Assembly (NCBI RefSeq): GCF_900103825.1
Contig: NZ_FNIF01000022.1
Coordinates: forward strand, 1-64,000
Length of the DNA stretch: 64,000 nucleotides
Source of the DNA: Paenibacillus sp. yr247
GTDB lineage: Bacteria > Bacillota > Bacilli > Paenibacillales > NBRC-103111
Reading direction: 5' to 3'
The translations under genes were made by a program, and so were the position numbers. Below, piece by piece: positions 53,391-62,432 of the stretch. The notes under the pieces were generated by a model. It did no database searches. It worked only from the letters and a program-made list of their open reading frames with translations, and was not told where the DNA came from. How positions within the stretch are numbered: the stretch's first letter is position 1; the number at the start of each line of letters is the position of its first letter.

Positions 53391-54452
53391 CTACTTAACT
53401 AACACCAATTTCTCGCTTGGAAAAAGAAGCCGAACCTCTTGACCGTTGTGATACGGAAGTTCCATTTCTTTATTCACTGTAAAGTCTCCCAGCGCCGTCT
53501 CGACGACGTATTGATAGCTTCTCCCGAGGAAGGTGCTGACTTTGATGCGGCCTGTCAATCGATTCGGGCCTTCCTCGATTTCATCTGACATTCCGATTAC
53601 GACATCATCTGGACGAATAGCCCCTTGCTTACCCAGTTGTTCTCCCTTGCTGGCATGCTTAGTTACGGTGAACATATAGTCCTTCACCTTCAACAAAATT
53701 TCTTCGTTTCCATCAAATCTTGTATCGAAAGTAATAAAATTCGTAAATCCGATAAAACGAGCCACGAACTCCGTTTTCGGATATTTGAAAATCGTTGCCG
53801 GAGCGCCTAGCTGCTCAATGATCCCTTTATTCATAATCGCAACCTGATCCGAGATCGAGAAACATTCTTCCTGATCATGGGAAACATAAACGGTGGTGAT
53901 ACCCAACTCCTGCTGAATGCGGCGAATCTCCACCCGAGTGTTAATGCGCAAATTGGCGTCCAAATTACTGAGGGGTTCGTCGAAGAGCAGCAGCTCCGGC
54001 TCGATCACTAGTGCGCGGGCAATGGCGACCCGCTGTCTTTGGCCTCCGGAAAGCTCCTTCGGAAAGCGCTTCTCGAAGCCTGACAAGCTTACGCTATCCA
54101 GGATGTTCCGGACACGTCGATCAAGCTCCGCTCCACTCACCTTCCGAAGACGAAGGCCGAAGGCCACATTATCGTAAATCGACAAATGCGGGAACAATGC
54201 ATAGCTCTGAAACACGAATCCAAAGTTCCGTTTGTTGACGGGAACGTGTGTGTAATCTTTTCCGTTTAATGAGAATTTGCCCGCCTTCGCCTCTATGAAT
54301 CCCGCGATAAGCCGCAAAGTCGTCGTTTTCCCGCATCCACTTGGACCGAGCAGCGAGATCAGACTTCCTTTTTCAACACTCAGGTTGAAGTTCTGCAGAA
54401 TATATTGCTGGTCATAGGCAACCGATATATTTTCCAGTGATAGCAATGCCAT
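53391..54452 (-). CDS. ABC transporter ATPase, PotA type
   Basis: A 353-residue ATPase with Walker A GPSGCGKTT, signature LSGGQRQRVAIARAL, Walker B LLLFDEPLSNLDANLR, VYVSHDQEE, and a C-terminal TOBE-like regulatory domain (about 240-353). This is the spermidine/iron/phosphonate-importer class. It serves the two permeases encoded just upstream. Confidence 0.94.
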   Translation of the reverse strand: MALLSLENISVAYDQQYILQNFNLSVEKGSLISLLGPSGCGKTTTLRLIAGFIEAKAGKFSLNGKDYTHVPVNKRNFGFVFQSYALFPHLSIYDNVAFGLRLRKVSGAELDRRVRNILDSVSLSGFEKRFPKELSGGQRQRVAIARALVIEPELLLFDEPLSNLDANLRINTRVEIRRIQQELGITTVYVSHDQEECFSISDQVAIMNKGIIEQLGAPATIFKYPKTEFVARFIGFTNFITFDTRFDGNEEILLKVKDYMFTVTKHASKGEQLGKQGAIRPDDVVIGMSDEIEEGPNRLTGRIKVSTFLGRSYQYVVETALGDFTVNKEMELPYHNGQEVRLLFPSEKLVLVK

Positions 54453-54467
54453 GGATGAAAGCCTCCG

Positions 54468-55256
54468 TTATCGTTTGGTGAAGTAGGATAAACCCATCAA
54501 CCGTTCAATGATGAACATAAGTACCGCAGTGAAGATCATTAGCAATACAGAAATAGCCGCAATCGTTGGGTCAAAATGGTTCTCTACATAGGTCAGCATC
54601 TGGATTGGCAGTGTACTGACTCCGGGTCCCGTCATAAAGACCGAGATGTCGACATTATTAAAAGATTCCAAAAAAGCTATTAGAATGGCAGCGATAATAC
54701 CGGATTTGATGTTCGGCAAAACCACTTTGAAAAAGGTTTTAAGTTGACTGGACCCAAGACTTAGCGCAGCTTCCTCGATCGCAAAATCGAAGTTCGATAA
54801 GCTTGATGCAATAACGCGGATGATAAAAGGAAGCATGATCACCGTATGCCCAATCAGCAATGCTGCGTATATCGGCAGGTGATACATGACAATAAGGTAC
54901 TTGAGCATCGTAAACCCAAGGACGATACCAGGAATAAGCACCGGGGAAATAAAAACCGCATTCAGTGCTTCTTTCCCCTTAAACTCAAATCGGCTTAATG
55001 CATAAGCCGCAGGTATACCGATCAGCAGCGCAAACAAATTACCGATCAGCGATACGAAGATTGAGGTGCCCGCAGTGGTCATGAACATCTTGACTTCCAG
55101 AATGTTGCGGTACCATTTTAAAGAGAATCCTGTCGGCGGGAACTTCAATATACTCCCTGGTTCAAATGAAGCAAATGCAATAATGACGAGCGGCCCGAGC
55201 AAGAACATATAAACAAGAAGCGTAAATAAGGCCAGCCCTCGATTCTTCTCCCGCAT
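54468..55256 (-). CDS. ABC transporter permease, PotC type
   Basis: A 262-residue six-helix permease with the loop FAIEEAALSLGSSQLKTFFK, the modified EAA motif of Pot/Fbp-type permeases. Four bases separate it from the PotB-type gene; the ATPase gene follows after 15 bases. Confidence 0.93.
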   Translation of the reverse strand: MREKNRGLALFTLLVYMFLLGPLVIIAFASFEPGSILKFPPTGFSLKWYRNILEVKMFMTTAGTSIFVSLIGNLFALLIGIPAAYALSRFEFKGKEALNAVFISPVLIPGIVLGFTMLKYLIVMYHLPIYAALLIGHTVIMLPFIIRVIASSLSNFDFAIEEAALSLGSSQLKTFFKVVLPNIKSGIIAAILIAFLESFNNVDISVFMTGPGVSTLPIQMLTYVENHFDPTIAAISVLLMIFTAVLMFIIERLMGLSYFTKR

Positions 55257-55260
55257 ACTT

Positions 55261-56082
55261 CTACCCCTTCGGATTTAATTTAGCAGCTAGTCTGTTCATA
55301 ATCGCGATGACCACAAAGGTGATCACGATCATAATCACGGCAATAACGGAGGCGAGATACCAATCGTTAAGAGTAATCGCATTCTGATAGAGGAATGTGG
55401 AAATGACCCGCTGCTTGCCTCCGAGCAAAGCCGGCGTCGTATAGGCCGTCAAGCTTCCGACAAAAACAAGAATACTTCCTATAATTAATCCGGGTACGCT
55501 AAGCGGCACGATGACCTTAACGAAAGCCGTAAATCGATTAGCCCCCAAGCTCTCTGCCGCTTTGATCAGATCCGGATCTATATTCTCAAGAACACCGACC
55601 AACGTAATAATAATGAGCGGCAAAAACAAATGGATGAGACCGATCATCATCGCTGCCGGCGTATACAAAATATCCAATGGTTCCTTTATGAGACCGATGG
55701 TGATCAGAGCATTGTTGAGTAATCCTTTTTTTCCCAAAATAATCATCCAGCTGAACGACCTGACAACCGAGCTCGTCAGCAGCGGAAAAATCGCTAAGGC
55801 AAGCAGGATCGCCTTTTGTCTCTGACTCTGTTTAGAGATAAAGTACGCTACCGGAAATCCAAGCAATATACATAGGAGGGTGGTTACCAAGCTGACACGC
55901 AGTGTCGTCCACACAATTTTGAGAAAGTAAGGGTCTTTGAAGAAATTCAAGTACCCTCCAAGCGTAAATGTCCCTTTATCGATAAAAGTCGAACCTATCG
56001 TAAGAAGGATCGGAACCACCATGAAAACAGTCAGGAACAGTAATCCCGGCAGCAATAATAAAGTTAAGTGGGTTTTTTTCAT
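55261..56082 (-). CDS. ABC transporter permease, PotB type
   Basis: A 273-residue six-helix permease, with an N-terminal helix LTLLLLPGLLFLTVFMVVPI and the loop DLIKAAESLGANRFTAFVK. It lies between the nucleoside hydrolase and the PotC-type permease. Confidence 0.93.
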   Translation of the reverse strand: MKKTHLTLLLLPGLLFLTVFMVVPILLTIGSTFIDKGTFTLGGYLNFFKDPYFLKIVWTTLRVSLVTTLLCILLGFPVAYFISKQSQRQKAILLALAIFPLLTSSVVRSFSWMIILGKKGLLNNALITIGLIKEPLDILYTPAAMMIGLIHLFLPLIIITLVGVLENIDPDLIKAAESLGANRFTAFVKVIVPLSVPGLIIGSILVFVGSLTAYTTPALLGGKQRVISTFLYQNAITLNDWYLASVIAVIMIVITFVVIAIMNRLAAKLNPKG

Positions 56083-56109
56083 GTAGCTTTTCTCCTGTTC
56101 ATGGGTTCG

Positions 56110-57042
56110 CTAGGCACGCAGCGCGTGGATAAAAAGCTGGAGAAATTCGTCAGCCGATACATCGGTACAAACATGAACGTTAGCCTCTTTGGACAAGCGA
56201 TTCTGAAAATCACATACCGTTTGTCCGTCGCACAGCTCACTTTTAGTTTCTACATCAACGTAATAATGGCGTGTAGTGACAAGCTGTTTATTCAGAGCAA
56301 CTCCGACGGCAAGAGGATCATGAAGCGCACATGCCCTGACTCCGTTGCGTTCATAGTACCGCTGCATATAGTCCGCCGTGCTTTCCTTAATATATCGGCT
56401 TAGTAGAGAATCCCCGAGTTCTCGGATATGCTCCTCTGTCAGCAGAGCCTTACGGGTCACATCCAACCCTACGAGCGTTAAGGCTGGAAAACCTGCTTGG
56501 AAAACGATCTTTGCCGCCTCAGGATCGACGTACATGTTGTACTCCGCAGTGGGCGTCACATTGCCGAAGCCTTGGACTACGCCCCCCATCACAATCACTT
56601 CTTTCACCTGATGGATCAGATCAGGATACTTCATCACAGCTAAGGCCAGATTTGTCAGCGGCGCAGTCATGACCAAAGTGACTTCTCCAGCATGCTGCTT
56701 CACTTGGTCCACGATGAAATCGGATGCATGCCCATCGGCCACCTTCGTATGAATCAGCATGTCACTTAAAGCTCCGCCAAGCCCGTCTTTACCATGGACG
56801 CGATGCTCAAAAAAAGTAGAGCGCATCAAAGGCCTGTTTGCTCCTTTAACGACGGGAATCTTCTGCTCCATCCCAAGTAATTGAAGGATCTTGCATGTAT
56901 TCTTAGTCGCTTGGTCCAATGAAACGTTTCCGTTCACTGTGGTGATGCCAAGTACATCCATTTCCCCGCTGCGGACAGCTAATAGGATACCTAGAGCATC
57001 GTCTACTCCCGTATCTACATCGAGGATGACCTTCTTTTGCAT
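56110..57042 (-). CDS. nucleoside hydrolase (IunH family)
   Basis: A 310-residue hydrolase that splits nucleosides into base and ribose. The calcium-binding motif is DVDTGVDDALGILLA, with VKGANRPL, MTAPLTNLALAV, NMYVDPEAAKIVF and HDPLAVGVAL carrying the further metal and active-site residues. No signal peptide, so it acts in the cytoplasm after import. Second gene of the operon, between binding protein and permeases. Confidence 0.94.
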   Translation of the reverse strand: MQKKVILDVDTGVDDALGILLAVRSGEMDVLGITTVNGNVSLDQATKNTCKILQLLGMEQKIPVVKGANRPLMRSTFFEHRVHGKDGLGGALSDMLIHTKVADGHASDFIVDQVKQHAGEVTLVMTAPLTNLALAVMKYPDLIHQVKEVIVMGGVVQGFGNVTPTAEYNMYVDPEAAKIVFQAGFPALTLVGLDVTRKALLTEEHIRELGDSLLSRYIKESTADYMQRYYERNGVRACALHDPLAVGVALNKQLVTTRHYYVDVETKSELCDGQTVCDFQNRLSKEANVHVCTDVSADEFLQLFIHALRA

Positions 57043-57075
57043 GACTAAACCCCCTTTAAGTCCTCATGAAGAAAC

Positions 57076-57105
57076 CAAGGGTATATACACGATCATATAC
57101 CCTTG
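57076..57105 (-). terminator. intercistronic hairpin after the binding-protein gene
   Basis: A perfect 11-bp stem, CAAGGGTATAT with ATATACCCTTG, around an 8-base loop, followed on the minus strand by GTTTCTTC. Likely causes partial termination, so that more binding protein is made than the downstream products. Confidence 0.7.
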
Positions 57106-57114
57106 AATGTTTAT

Positions 57115-58212
57115 TTATTTTGCAACTTCCTTGTTCCAGCGGTCAATCCACGATTTAAGATTCTGATTGACAAATTTCATATCCAATTTGTGAAGCTTGC
57201 TCACGACATCAGCACCATAGGTAATCCCCTGAGCTTCTTCATCCGAAAGCTTAAGCGTCGTGTTCACAGGGGAATCCACTTTCGCTTTAGCTGATTTCTC
57301 TTGGACATCCTTGCTTAAATGCCAGTTGATGAAATCTTCGGCAAGCTGTTTATTTTTACTTCCTTTGATGACATTGACCGTATTCATGACGGCATATGCC
57401 CCTTCTTGCGGGGAAATGAACTTCGTTTCTGGCACAGCCGCTTTCAGATCCTTCACATACACTTCCATGATCGGACCGGCAGCAATCTCCCCTTGTGCAA
57501 ACATGTTAACGAATTCAGAGGTCTGACCGTAGTATTTGACAACTCCTTTGTTCAGCTCTTTAACCTTTGCAAAAGCTTGATCCTCATTAAATGTAGTGCT
57601 TCCAGCAACGAGAGAGGCAGCATCCAAGACCATTGGGCCAGTTGTAGACGTAATGCTAGGCAATGTCAGCTTCTTAGAGAGCTCTGGACTCCAAAGATCG
57701 CTCCACGATTTGATCTCTTTCCCGGCCGTTTTCGGATTATAGGCAATACCCAATCGACCTATCGTGTACGCAGGACCGTAATCTTCTCCCAGTGGTGCCT
57801 TGGCAAGATCGTAAATATCTTTTAAATTCGGAATACGACTTCGGTCGATCTTCTCGAACAATCCCGCTTCAATTCCTTGTTGTGCGTAGTAGTCTGATAA
57901 ATAGATAATATCTACTTTTGAACTGCCTTGTTTCACTTTGTTTAAACGTTCTGAGTTGTTTCCGATTTCCAGAACGATTTTGACATTATGCTCTTTTTCA
58001 AACGGCGCATAGACATCTTTCTTGAAGAAATCATCAGAAAAACCCCAGGTGGAAATGACCAATTGTGTAGGTTCCCCTTTAGGTGCCGCTGTAGGCGCTG
58101 TTGTAGCCGCACTCGTATTTCCCGGATCCTTTGCAGGCGCTGTTCCGCATCCCGTCAAGGCCAATCCTACTACAGATAAAGAAAGCAAACCACGAATCAT
58201 TTTTTGTTTCAT
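57115..58212 (-). CDS. ABC transporter solute-binding lipoprotein, PotD type
   Basis: A 365-residue extracellular binding protein. Signal with lipobox ALTGC (Cys22), a short Ala/Thr/Pro linker, then VISTWGFSDDFFKKDVYAPF, DIIYLSDYYAQQGIEAGLF and QGEIAAGPIMEVY. In this operon it probably binds a purine nucleoside rather than a polyamine. GGGAGG lies nine bases before ATG 58212; the ATG at 58218 is too close and the longer frame upstream crosses a terminator. Confidence 0.9.
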   Translation of the reverse strand: MKQKMIRGLLSLSVVGLALTGCGTAPAKDPGNTSAATTAPTAAPKGEPTQLVISTWGFSDDFFKKDVYAPFEKEHNVKIVLEIGNNSERLNKVKQGSSKVDIIYLSDYYAQQGIEAGLFEKIDRSRIPNLKDIYDLAKAPLGEDYGPAYTIGRLGIAYNPKTAGKEIKSWSDLWSPELSKKLTLPSITSTTGPMVLDAASLVAGSTTFNEDQAFAKVKELNKGVVKYYGQTSEFVNMFAQGEIAAGPIMEVYVKDLKAAVPETKFISPQEGAYAVMNTVNVIKGSKNKQLAEDFINWHLSKDVQEKSAKAKVDSPVNTTLKLSDEEAQGITYGADVVSKLHKLDMKFVNQNLKSWIDRWNKEVAK

Positions 58213-58281
58213 TTTCATCGTCCTCCCAAGATTTATAATGTATGATTTGAATCGTGAATCTCTTGTCAAATTTGAAAAAAA

Positions 58282-58327
58282 GAAAAGCACTCTTGATAGA
58301 AAGAATCTTCTAACAAGAGCACTTTTC
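58282..58327 (-). terminator. terminator between DUF2294 gene and purine operon
   Basis: On the minus strand GAAAAG and CTCTTG pair with CAAGAG and CTTTTC, with an inner TAGAA/TTCTA pair and a 2-base mismatch, followed by TTTTTTT. It ends the DUF2294 transcript; a TTGACA at 58269-58264 just after it could be the -35 of the purine operon promoter, but no good -10 is seen at 17 bases. Confidence 0.8.
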
Positions 58328-58412
58328 ATTGTAAACAATGTAAAGAGACAGCTGCTGGTATACATGCGGTTTCCTCTTAAGATAGATCAAAAGAGAAACA
58401 CCGTCTACTAGC

Positions 58413-58760
58413 CTATTCAGTTTGTTTTAGAATAATATTCGTAATGGCCCACTGCGTCGGCGGATCATAATCCCTTAATACCGCATCCATAGATAAACCC
58501 AGTTCTTGCTCCAGTTTTTCCCGGATTCTCTTCTTGTAAATCGAGGACATATAAAAATCAACCTCATGTTTTAACGTGGGTGCCTCACCTTCTAAAGCAG
58601 TGGAGCGCGGTGAACGGCGATGCTTTGCATGAAAAGTAATGATATTCTGATCCAGCGATACCTTCAGTAATGTAGTACCAAACCCGAACAACTCTTTGGA
58701 GATCTCGTTATACAGGTGACATAGCTTCTTCTTGTATTCATTAGTATCTGGTAGGGACAT
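58413..58760 (-). CDS. DUF2294 domain-containing protein
   Basis: A 115-residue soluble protein with the DUF2294 pattern: YKKKLCHLYNEISKELFGFG at the start, a central strand pair, and MSSIYKKRIREKLEQELGL. Function unknown; some copies are annotated as Na-translocating decarboxylase subunits without good support. ATG 58760 follows GAAGGTG. Monocistronic with its own terminator. Confidence 0.85.
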   Translation of the reverse strand: MSLPDTNEYKKKLCHLYNEISKELFGFGTTLLKVSLDQNIITFHAKHRRSPRSTALEGEAPTLKHEVDFYMSSIYKKRIREKLEQELGLSMDAVLRDYDPPTQWAITNIILKQTE

Positions 58761-58917
58761 GAAATCACCTTCAAGAACAATAATCGACCCATATTCATTT
58801 TTTAACTATCTTAATAATACATAGGATTTCTGAATTAATCAAGAGAATCGTTCGTGATTTTATCGAAAAAATAAGCTTTAGTAGCCCTCATCACTTTCAA
58901 ATAATGTAATTTTCCGA

Positions 58918-59217
58918 ATGTCACCATTAATTATTAGACTAACCTCCACTTGCTCTCTGAACGATCAGAACTCAATTTTTCCAATCATTATCAATAGACA
59001 GATATTCGATGATTGCAGAACTTTTTTTAGCCATGTCTTTGATGGGCAATACTCAGCAGACTTCCATTATAGAAAACCAGCTATCGTACAAGAGCATAAA
59101 GATCCTTTTGTGACAAAAGTCTCAATCTATACAACATCATTTAAAGGATCAAGTGAAGGACGTATCCATCTAATCCTTTTTCTTATATCAGAAAAATCAC
59201 TCCGGTTAACAACCTAA
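58918..59217 (+). pseudogene. doubtful ORF, possible regulator relic
   Basis: A 99-codon frame in AT-rich DNA without a ribosome binding site. The C-terminal half, FHYRKPAIVQEHKDPFVTKV and SSEGRIHLILFLISEK, faintly recalls the end of a PTS EIIA-type domain as found in BglG/MtlR-like regulators, but the active-site His is not recognisable. It may be a decayed 3' end or chance. The rest of 58761-59328 shows no other gene. Confidence 0.25.
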
Positions 59218-59270
59218 AATAAGTTCATAACTTGACTGCTACTGTCCTTTATCGGTCGTTATTGTCAAAT

Positions 59271-59300
59271 AAGCTGGATCAGGCGAACCCAATCCAGCTT
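59271..59300. terminator. terminator hairpin after FMN reductase relic
   Basis: A 9-bp stem, AAGCTGGAT with ATCCAGCTT, around a 12-base loop. On the minus strand it follows the relic's stop (59329) and leads into TATTTGAC. Confidence 0.6.
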
Positions 59301-59328
59301 CTCGGCTCTTATTGGGTTGCTTGGTGTG

Positions 59329-59714
59329 TTAACGCAAAGCTTTTAATGTACCGCTCCAGACGACGACTTGATCGAACAGCGTGTTGGCGGCTGTTCCTGA
59401 TGAGGTGCGGGTTTCAGAATGCGATAGTTTTCAAAATCCGTAAACTGCCGCCTTATCTTCCCATTCATTAAAAGAAAGTCAATGGCGTTTTTGAGAGCTC
59501 CGGATATGGCATGATTATTACGAATTGATTGCTTCTGACCAAGCCCAAGTATGCGGCTTCGTATATTGACCCAATATAGGCGGCTTTGGTTCATTCCTAT
59601 AGCGGTAATTTGAAATCTGCAATATCCACAAGTTCGTATTCAGCGTCACTGCGTTTTTGTGATATCTCGTGTACCCATCGAGCGATTGCTTCATCTTCCA
59701 ATACTTCGGAACTC
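59329..59714 (-). pseudogene. NADPH-dependent FMN reductase, pseudogene
   Basis: Pieces in different frames line up as one flavodoxin-like reductase: EDEAIARWVHEISQKRSDAE, YELVDIADFKLPL, NEPKPPILGQYTKPHTWAWS, ISGALKNAIDFLL, FTDFENYRILKPAPHQEQ and NTLFDQVVVWSGTLKALR before TAA 59331-59329. The N-terminal flavin phosphate loop and a central block of about 35-40 residues are missing, and there are at least three frameshifts. It begins exactly behind the stop of the histidine kinase gene. Confidence 0.88.
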
Positions 59715-61307
59715 CTAAGCAAGCGGCAATGTTACCTCGAACCGTGTTCCATATCCTTTACGAGATGTGGCTGTTATGTTTCCCTTGTGATTTTCAATAA
59801 TCCGGTAGCAGATAGATAATCCAAGACCTACACCATTTTCTTTTGTTGTAAAAAATGGATTCAGGATTTGATCAAGTTCTGCCTTCGTCATTCCCACGCC
59901 ATTATCTTCAATGATGATCTTAAATTCTTGATTGTCAGTATCTAACTCAGTACACAGTTGAATAAATCCATTCTTTGCAATGGATTCGATTGCGTTCTGA
60001 AGAAGGTTAACCAATACTTGTTTTATCTGAGAGGGGTCAATCATCGCTATCGTTAATTCGTCATCGAAGATTGCAGTAATTGATGTGTTTTTTAAAATGG
60101 CTTGACTATCCATAAAGCGAATGGTGTCTTTCAAAAATTCCTTCATATCAATTGCTCTTCTCTCTGGGGTACTAGGCTTAGCCATGACTACAAAATCCGA
60201 GACTAACTGCTTCATACTTTGAAGCTCCGTATTAATTAAACCAACGTAATTTTTAAATTTCTGTTGATCATTTGACTGCTGTAGGAGCTGGAAAAAACCA
60301 ATAATTGATGTTAATGGATTCCGAATCTCATGGGCTAATCCAGCTGCCATTTTCCCAATTGCCGAGAATTTTTCCGAGTTAATCCATTGCCTCTCCAAGA
60401 TTACTCGATCTGTGATATCGCGAAACTGAGCGAATGCACCAAGCAATTCACCACGTTCATTTAGGATAGGCAGCACATCAAAGAGACACACATTCTCTTG
60501 ATCTAATGAATAACGAAAAGTGAGCTCAATATTTTCACATGGCTTACGATATTTAAGTGCTTGATAGAAATAGCTACCAAAATGTTCAAATGGAAAAACC
60601 GGTGTGCCTGTAACACTCAATCGATTTCTTCCCGTTATTTTTTCAGCATAAGCATTAAATTCTGTAATGATTCCTCTCTCATCAGTCATGATGATACCAT
60701 TACGCATATTATTGACTACAAGCTGTTGTATGAGGTTTTGATTATGATTGGTGAGGCGTAGTGACAATTCTCGTTCAATGGAGTCAACCATATTTGCAAG
60801 CAGTGCTAAATAAGTGTGATTATGGTGCTCAACAGAAGTCATGATTGAAATAGCGCCTGACAGATTGTGGTAATTTGTAAAATGGAACGGTACGCAGTAA
60901 CAAGCAGCATTTTCCAACATCGTATGGTAGTGTTCCGCACCAATAATTTGAATAGGCATTTGTTCTTGAAGTACCAGAGCTACCACGTTCGTCCCCATAA
61001 ATTCTTCATCACATTTAATACCATCTTGGATGCCTAGCTGATTTATCATCGACTTCATCGTCTTATCCCCATAATTATCTAAAATGTAGCCAGTGTCATT
61101 GCTTACAACTATTAGATGAGGCGTCCCTGACAAGAACGATAATATTTTTTCTGCAAAATAATTGGTGACAACAAGGATATCCCTATACTTGTCCTTTTCT
61201 TCTTGAAGTTGCATTGCTGTCAACTTAAACCCCGGAGTAGGTATCTTCGCGGGATCCATCCCCTGTTCCAAACACCTTTGACGGGAATTTTCGATCCATT
61301 TATTCAT
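59715..61307 (-). CDS. GAF-PAS sensor histidine kinase, orphan
   Basis: A 530-residue kinase without membrane helices. Residues about 50-190 form a GAF domain whose EEFMGTNVVALVLQEQMPIQ and IIGAEHYH resemble the sensor domain of AcoR-type sigma-54 activators. A PAS domain follows (about 195-305: MTDERGIITEFNAYAEKITG), then HisKA with His326 in AAGLAHEIRNPLTSI and HATPase with NLLQNAIES, DNGVGM and GLGLSI. No response regulator gene is adjacent, as is common for sporulation-phosphorelay kinases; that role is possible but unproved. ATG 61307 follows TTGAGGAG. Confidence 0.9.
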   Translation of the reverse strand: MNKWIENSRQRCLEQGMDPAKIPTPGFKLTAMQLQEEKDKYRDILVVTNYFAEKILSFLSGTPHLIVVSNDTGYILDNYGDKTMKSMINQLGIQDGIKCDEEFMGTNVVALVLQEQMPIQIIGAEHYHTMLENAACYCVPFHFTNYHNLSGAISIMTSVEHHNHTYLALLANMVDSIERELSLRLTNHNQNLIQQLVVNNMRNGIIMTDERGIITEFNAYAEKITGRNRLSVTGTPVFPFEHFGSYFYQALKYRKPCENIELTFRYSLDQENVCLFDVLPILNERGELLGAFAQFRDITDRVILERQWINSEKFSAIGKMAAGLAHEIRNPLTSIIGFFQLLQQSNDQQKFKNYVGLINTELQSMKQLVSDFVVMAKPSTPERRAIDMKEFLKDTIRFMDSQAILKNTSITAIFDDELTIAMIDPSQIKQVLVNLLQNAIESIAKNGFIQLCTELDTDNQEFKIIIEDNGVGMTKAELDQILNPFFTTKENGVGLGLSICYRIIENHKGNITATSRKGYGTRFEVTLPLA

Positions 61308-61459
61308 AGGATTCTCCTCAACTTAATAACTACATCAGATATCAGAACAATTCAAAATGATAAATTTTAACGGCTGCAGAACGAATGGCAGTTGAATGAA
61401 TTTGGCTGACTCGACATGAAAAAGCTCCCATCGGTTTCCGAAGGACTGCGGTTCCTTTG

Positions 61460-62272
61460 TTATTCGTGTGCAGCAGGCCCTGCATTAGAAGAGACCCAAT
61501 GAACGAACCGCATTACTTCAGATATGATATTGGGTTCGGGAAGGGTAGTATCGGTGCGCCATGCTCGTGACTGGTCGACTAAGGAACGCCATTGTTCGGG
61601 AAAAGTTTCAAGCGCCCATGCAACGGCACATTGTTTACTGCATACATCGCCACACATCAACGTGTACATGGCTCGACACATCGTCTCCACCACATATGCT
61701 TTGTGACTGAGAGGAAGACGCCATGCGGGGTCGTCCAATTGGTTTGCCCAGTCTGCCCAATCACGTAATCGAACGGATACAGCTAAGCGGATTTCGTCCA
61801 CTGAAATCGGTTCGATGAGAGTTTTTGGGTCGGGACCGATGAGAGTAATTCCGTGTTCGCGCACAGTCCAACGTTCTAAAATCCAGTTGGCATGATGTTC
61901 ACTCGACCTTAAGAAATCTCCTCTCTCTATGGTCGGATACCGTTCCCCTGCGCGGAAGCGTTTCAGAGCGATATGGTCGATGTACGCCCCTTCCAGTTGT
62001 TGGGCATACACGTTCGAGAATTTAGCTAGTCGGGTATGAAGAGCGTCCAGGACAGCAAACTTTTCTTCTGAAACGGGAAGTTTGGTTACAGCCAAAAAGT
62101 CAAGATCGCTTGTAATAGGGTCGAAATCACCTAAAGCGAGTGAACCACGAAGATAAACACCAACAAGTTCGTCGCCAATCGCTTCTTGAATGCCAAGCAG
62201 TAAAGTTCGCAGCATCTCAGTCACAGGATTTGGAAAGAGGCTTTTCATTTCTGGAAAATTTGATAAGGACAT
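61460..62272 (-). CDS. AadA-like aminoglycoside nucleotidyltransferase (with DUF4111)
   Basis: A 270-residue protein with the nucleotidyltransferase motif GSLALGDFDPITSDLDFL, in which the two Asp residues (SDLD) bind metal, and a helical C-terminal DUF4111-type half (YVVETMCRAMYTLMCGDVCS). The family includes streptomycin/spectinomycin adenylyltransferases, but chromosomal copies in soil Firmicutes often have unknown substrates, so I do not claim resistance. ATG 62272 follows CTGGAGGG. Confidence 0.85.
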   Translation of the reverse strand: MSLSNFPEMKSLFPNPVTEMLRTLLLGIQEAIGDELVGVYLRGSLALGDFDPITSDLDFLAVTKLPVSEEKFAVLDALHTRLAKFSNVYAQQLEGAYIDHIALKRFRAGERYPTIERGDFLRSSEHHANWILERWTVREHGITLIGPDPKTLIEPISVDEIRLAVSVRLRDWADWANQLDDPAWRLPLSHKAYVVETMCRAMYTLMCGDVCSKQCAVAWALETFPEQWRSLVDQSRAWRTDTTLPEPNIISEVMRFVHWVSSNAGPAAHE

Positions 62273-62432
62273 GAAATTCCCTCCAGATAGCGAGAATAGC
62301 TTATTGTTTAAACGTAGAAGTTATATTCGGCATTCCGCAGCTAAATAGTATTCGCAATTGCAAAGGAATATGAATCTCAAACGGGGGCTTATTTAGAGGT
62401 CTCATCATAATAATTCATAAATAAAAATAATC

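Noticed and set aside
58212-58410. Possible purine riboswitch before the purine nucleoside operon
   Set aside because: I looked for the conserved purine aptamer core and did not find it; the hairpin with T-run is better placed as the terminator of the DUF2294 gene.
61380-61450. Hairpin-like sequence between the kinase and the AadA-like gene
   Set aside because: Only short imperfect pairing could be drawn, so I did not list it as a terminator.
61460-62272. Clinical-type spectinomycin resistance gene on a mobile element
   Set aside because: No integron, transposase or repeat is nearby, and this family is common on chromosomes with unknown substrates.
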